Source of the DNA: Bactericera cockerelli
Taxonomy: Eukaryota > Arthropoda > Insecta > Hemiptera > Triozidae
DNA: 64,000 nt
Direction of reading: 5' to 3'
Assembly: GCA_024516035.1 (NCBI GenBank)
Contig: CM044958.1
Coordinates: forward strand, 47,569,295 to 47,633,294
The stretch's first letter is position 1. The number at the start of each line of letters is the position of its first letter. Both the position numbers and the translations under genes were made by a program. Positions 63,895-64,000 of this stretch are shown piece after piece. A model generated the notes under the pieces. That model searched no databases and was not told where the DNA came from. It saw only the letters and a list, made by a program, of their open reading frames with translations.

Positions 63895-64000
63895 TAAAAC
63901 GTGATATCACAATTACTAAAGGCTACTTTAGTTCATTTTTGATCAACTTGGGACTTAAACCACCAACCTCCTGATTACAAGTCCGCCGCCTTATAGATCA
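63895..64000 (-). mobile_element. SINE-A, reversed, cut by the right edge
   Basis: GTGATATCACAATTACTAAA, CTTGGGACTTAAACCACCAA and TACAAGTCCGCCGCCTTATA. It lies in the intron upstream of exon 63758-63574. Confidence 0.8.

Overview
The window is nuclear DNA of a repeat-rich, intron-containing animal, almost certainly an arthropod. An insect (perhaps hemipteran) is my best guess, but the sequence cannot prove it. The evidence is spliceosomal introns with GTAAGT-type donors, an invertebrate-style PHRF1 gene, many tRNA-derived and 5S-rRNA-derived SINEs, jockey/CR1-group LINE pieces, and abundant TA-flanked inverted-repeat elements. There are no bacterial signatures. All supported host genes lie on the minus strand.

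Layout. (1) Positions 1-2280: the 5' part of a gene for a SAM-domain protein resembling SAMD3. Four exons join in phase and the last runs off the left edge. (2) Positions 2.3-23.5 kb: intergenic repeats. These comprise a ~165-bp tandem array, 5S-SINEs, several tRNA-SINE families, a hAT-type MITE with its target duplication, a ~960-bp terminal-inverted-repeat element carrying reiterated GTAACGTTCATGA, and one orphan first-exon candidate at 17.9 kb. (3) Positions 23.8-30.16 kb: PHRF1 (RING + PHD, RS-rich middle, conserved C-terminal domain), with no introns inside the coding region but about six 1-nt frame breaks. A splice acceptor 3 nt before its ATG implies an upstream non-coding exon; 34.35 kb and 38.7 kb hold candidates. 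(4) Positions 30.2-60.4 kb: a dense transposon graveyard. It contains at least five long foldback elements, some nested, a nearly complete 5.1-kb LINE inserted in one of them, LINE 3' fragments, two tandem-repeat regions and a GTCCACA-type repeat. (5) Positions 60.47-63.76 kb: the last four exons of a coiled-coil protein gene, joined in phase; its 5' part lies beyond the right edge.

Working together: the three host genes have no evident functional link. PHRF1 is a nuclear RING/PHD protein of the RNA polymerase II CTD-associated type; the other two are a SAM-domain protein and a cytoskeletal-looking coiled-coil protein. The main biological story is mobile DNA. Several SINE families have foldable tails, element-in-element insertions are marked by target duplications, and short palindromic cores are shared between otherwise different elements.
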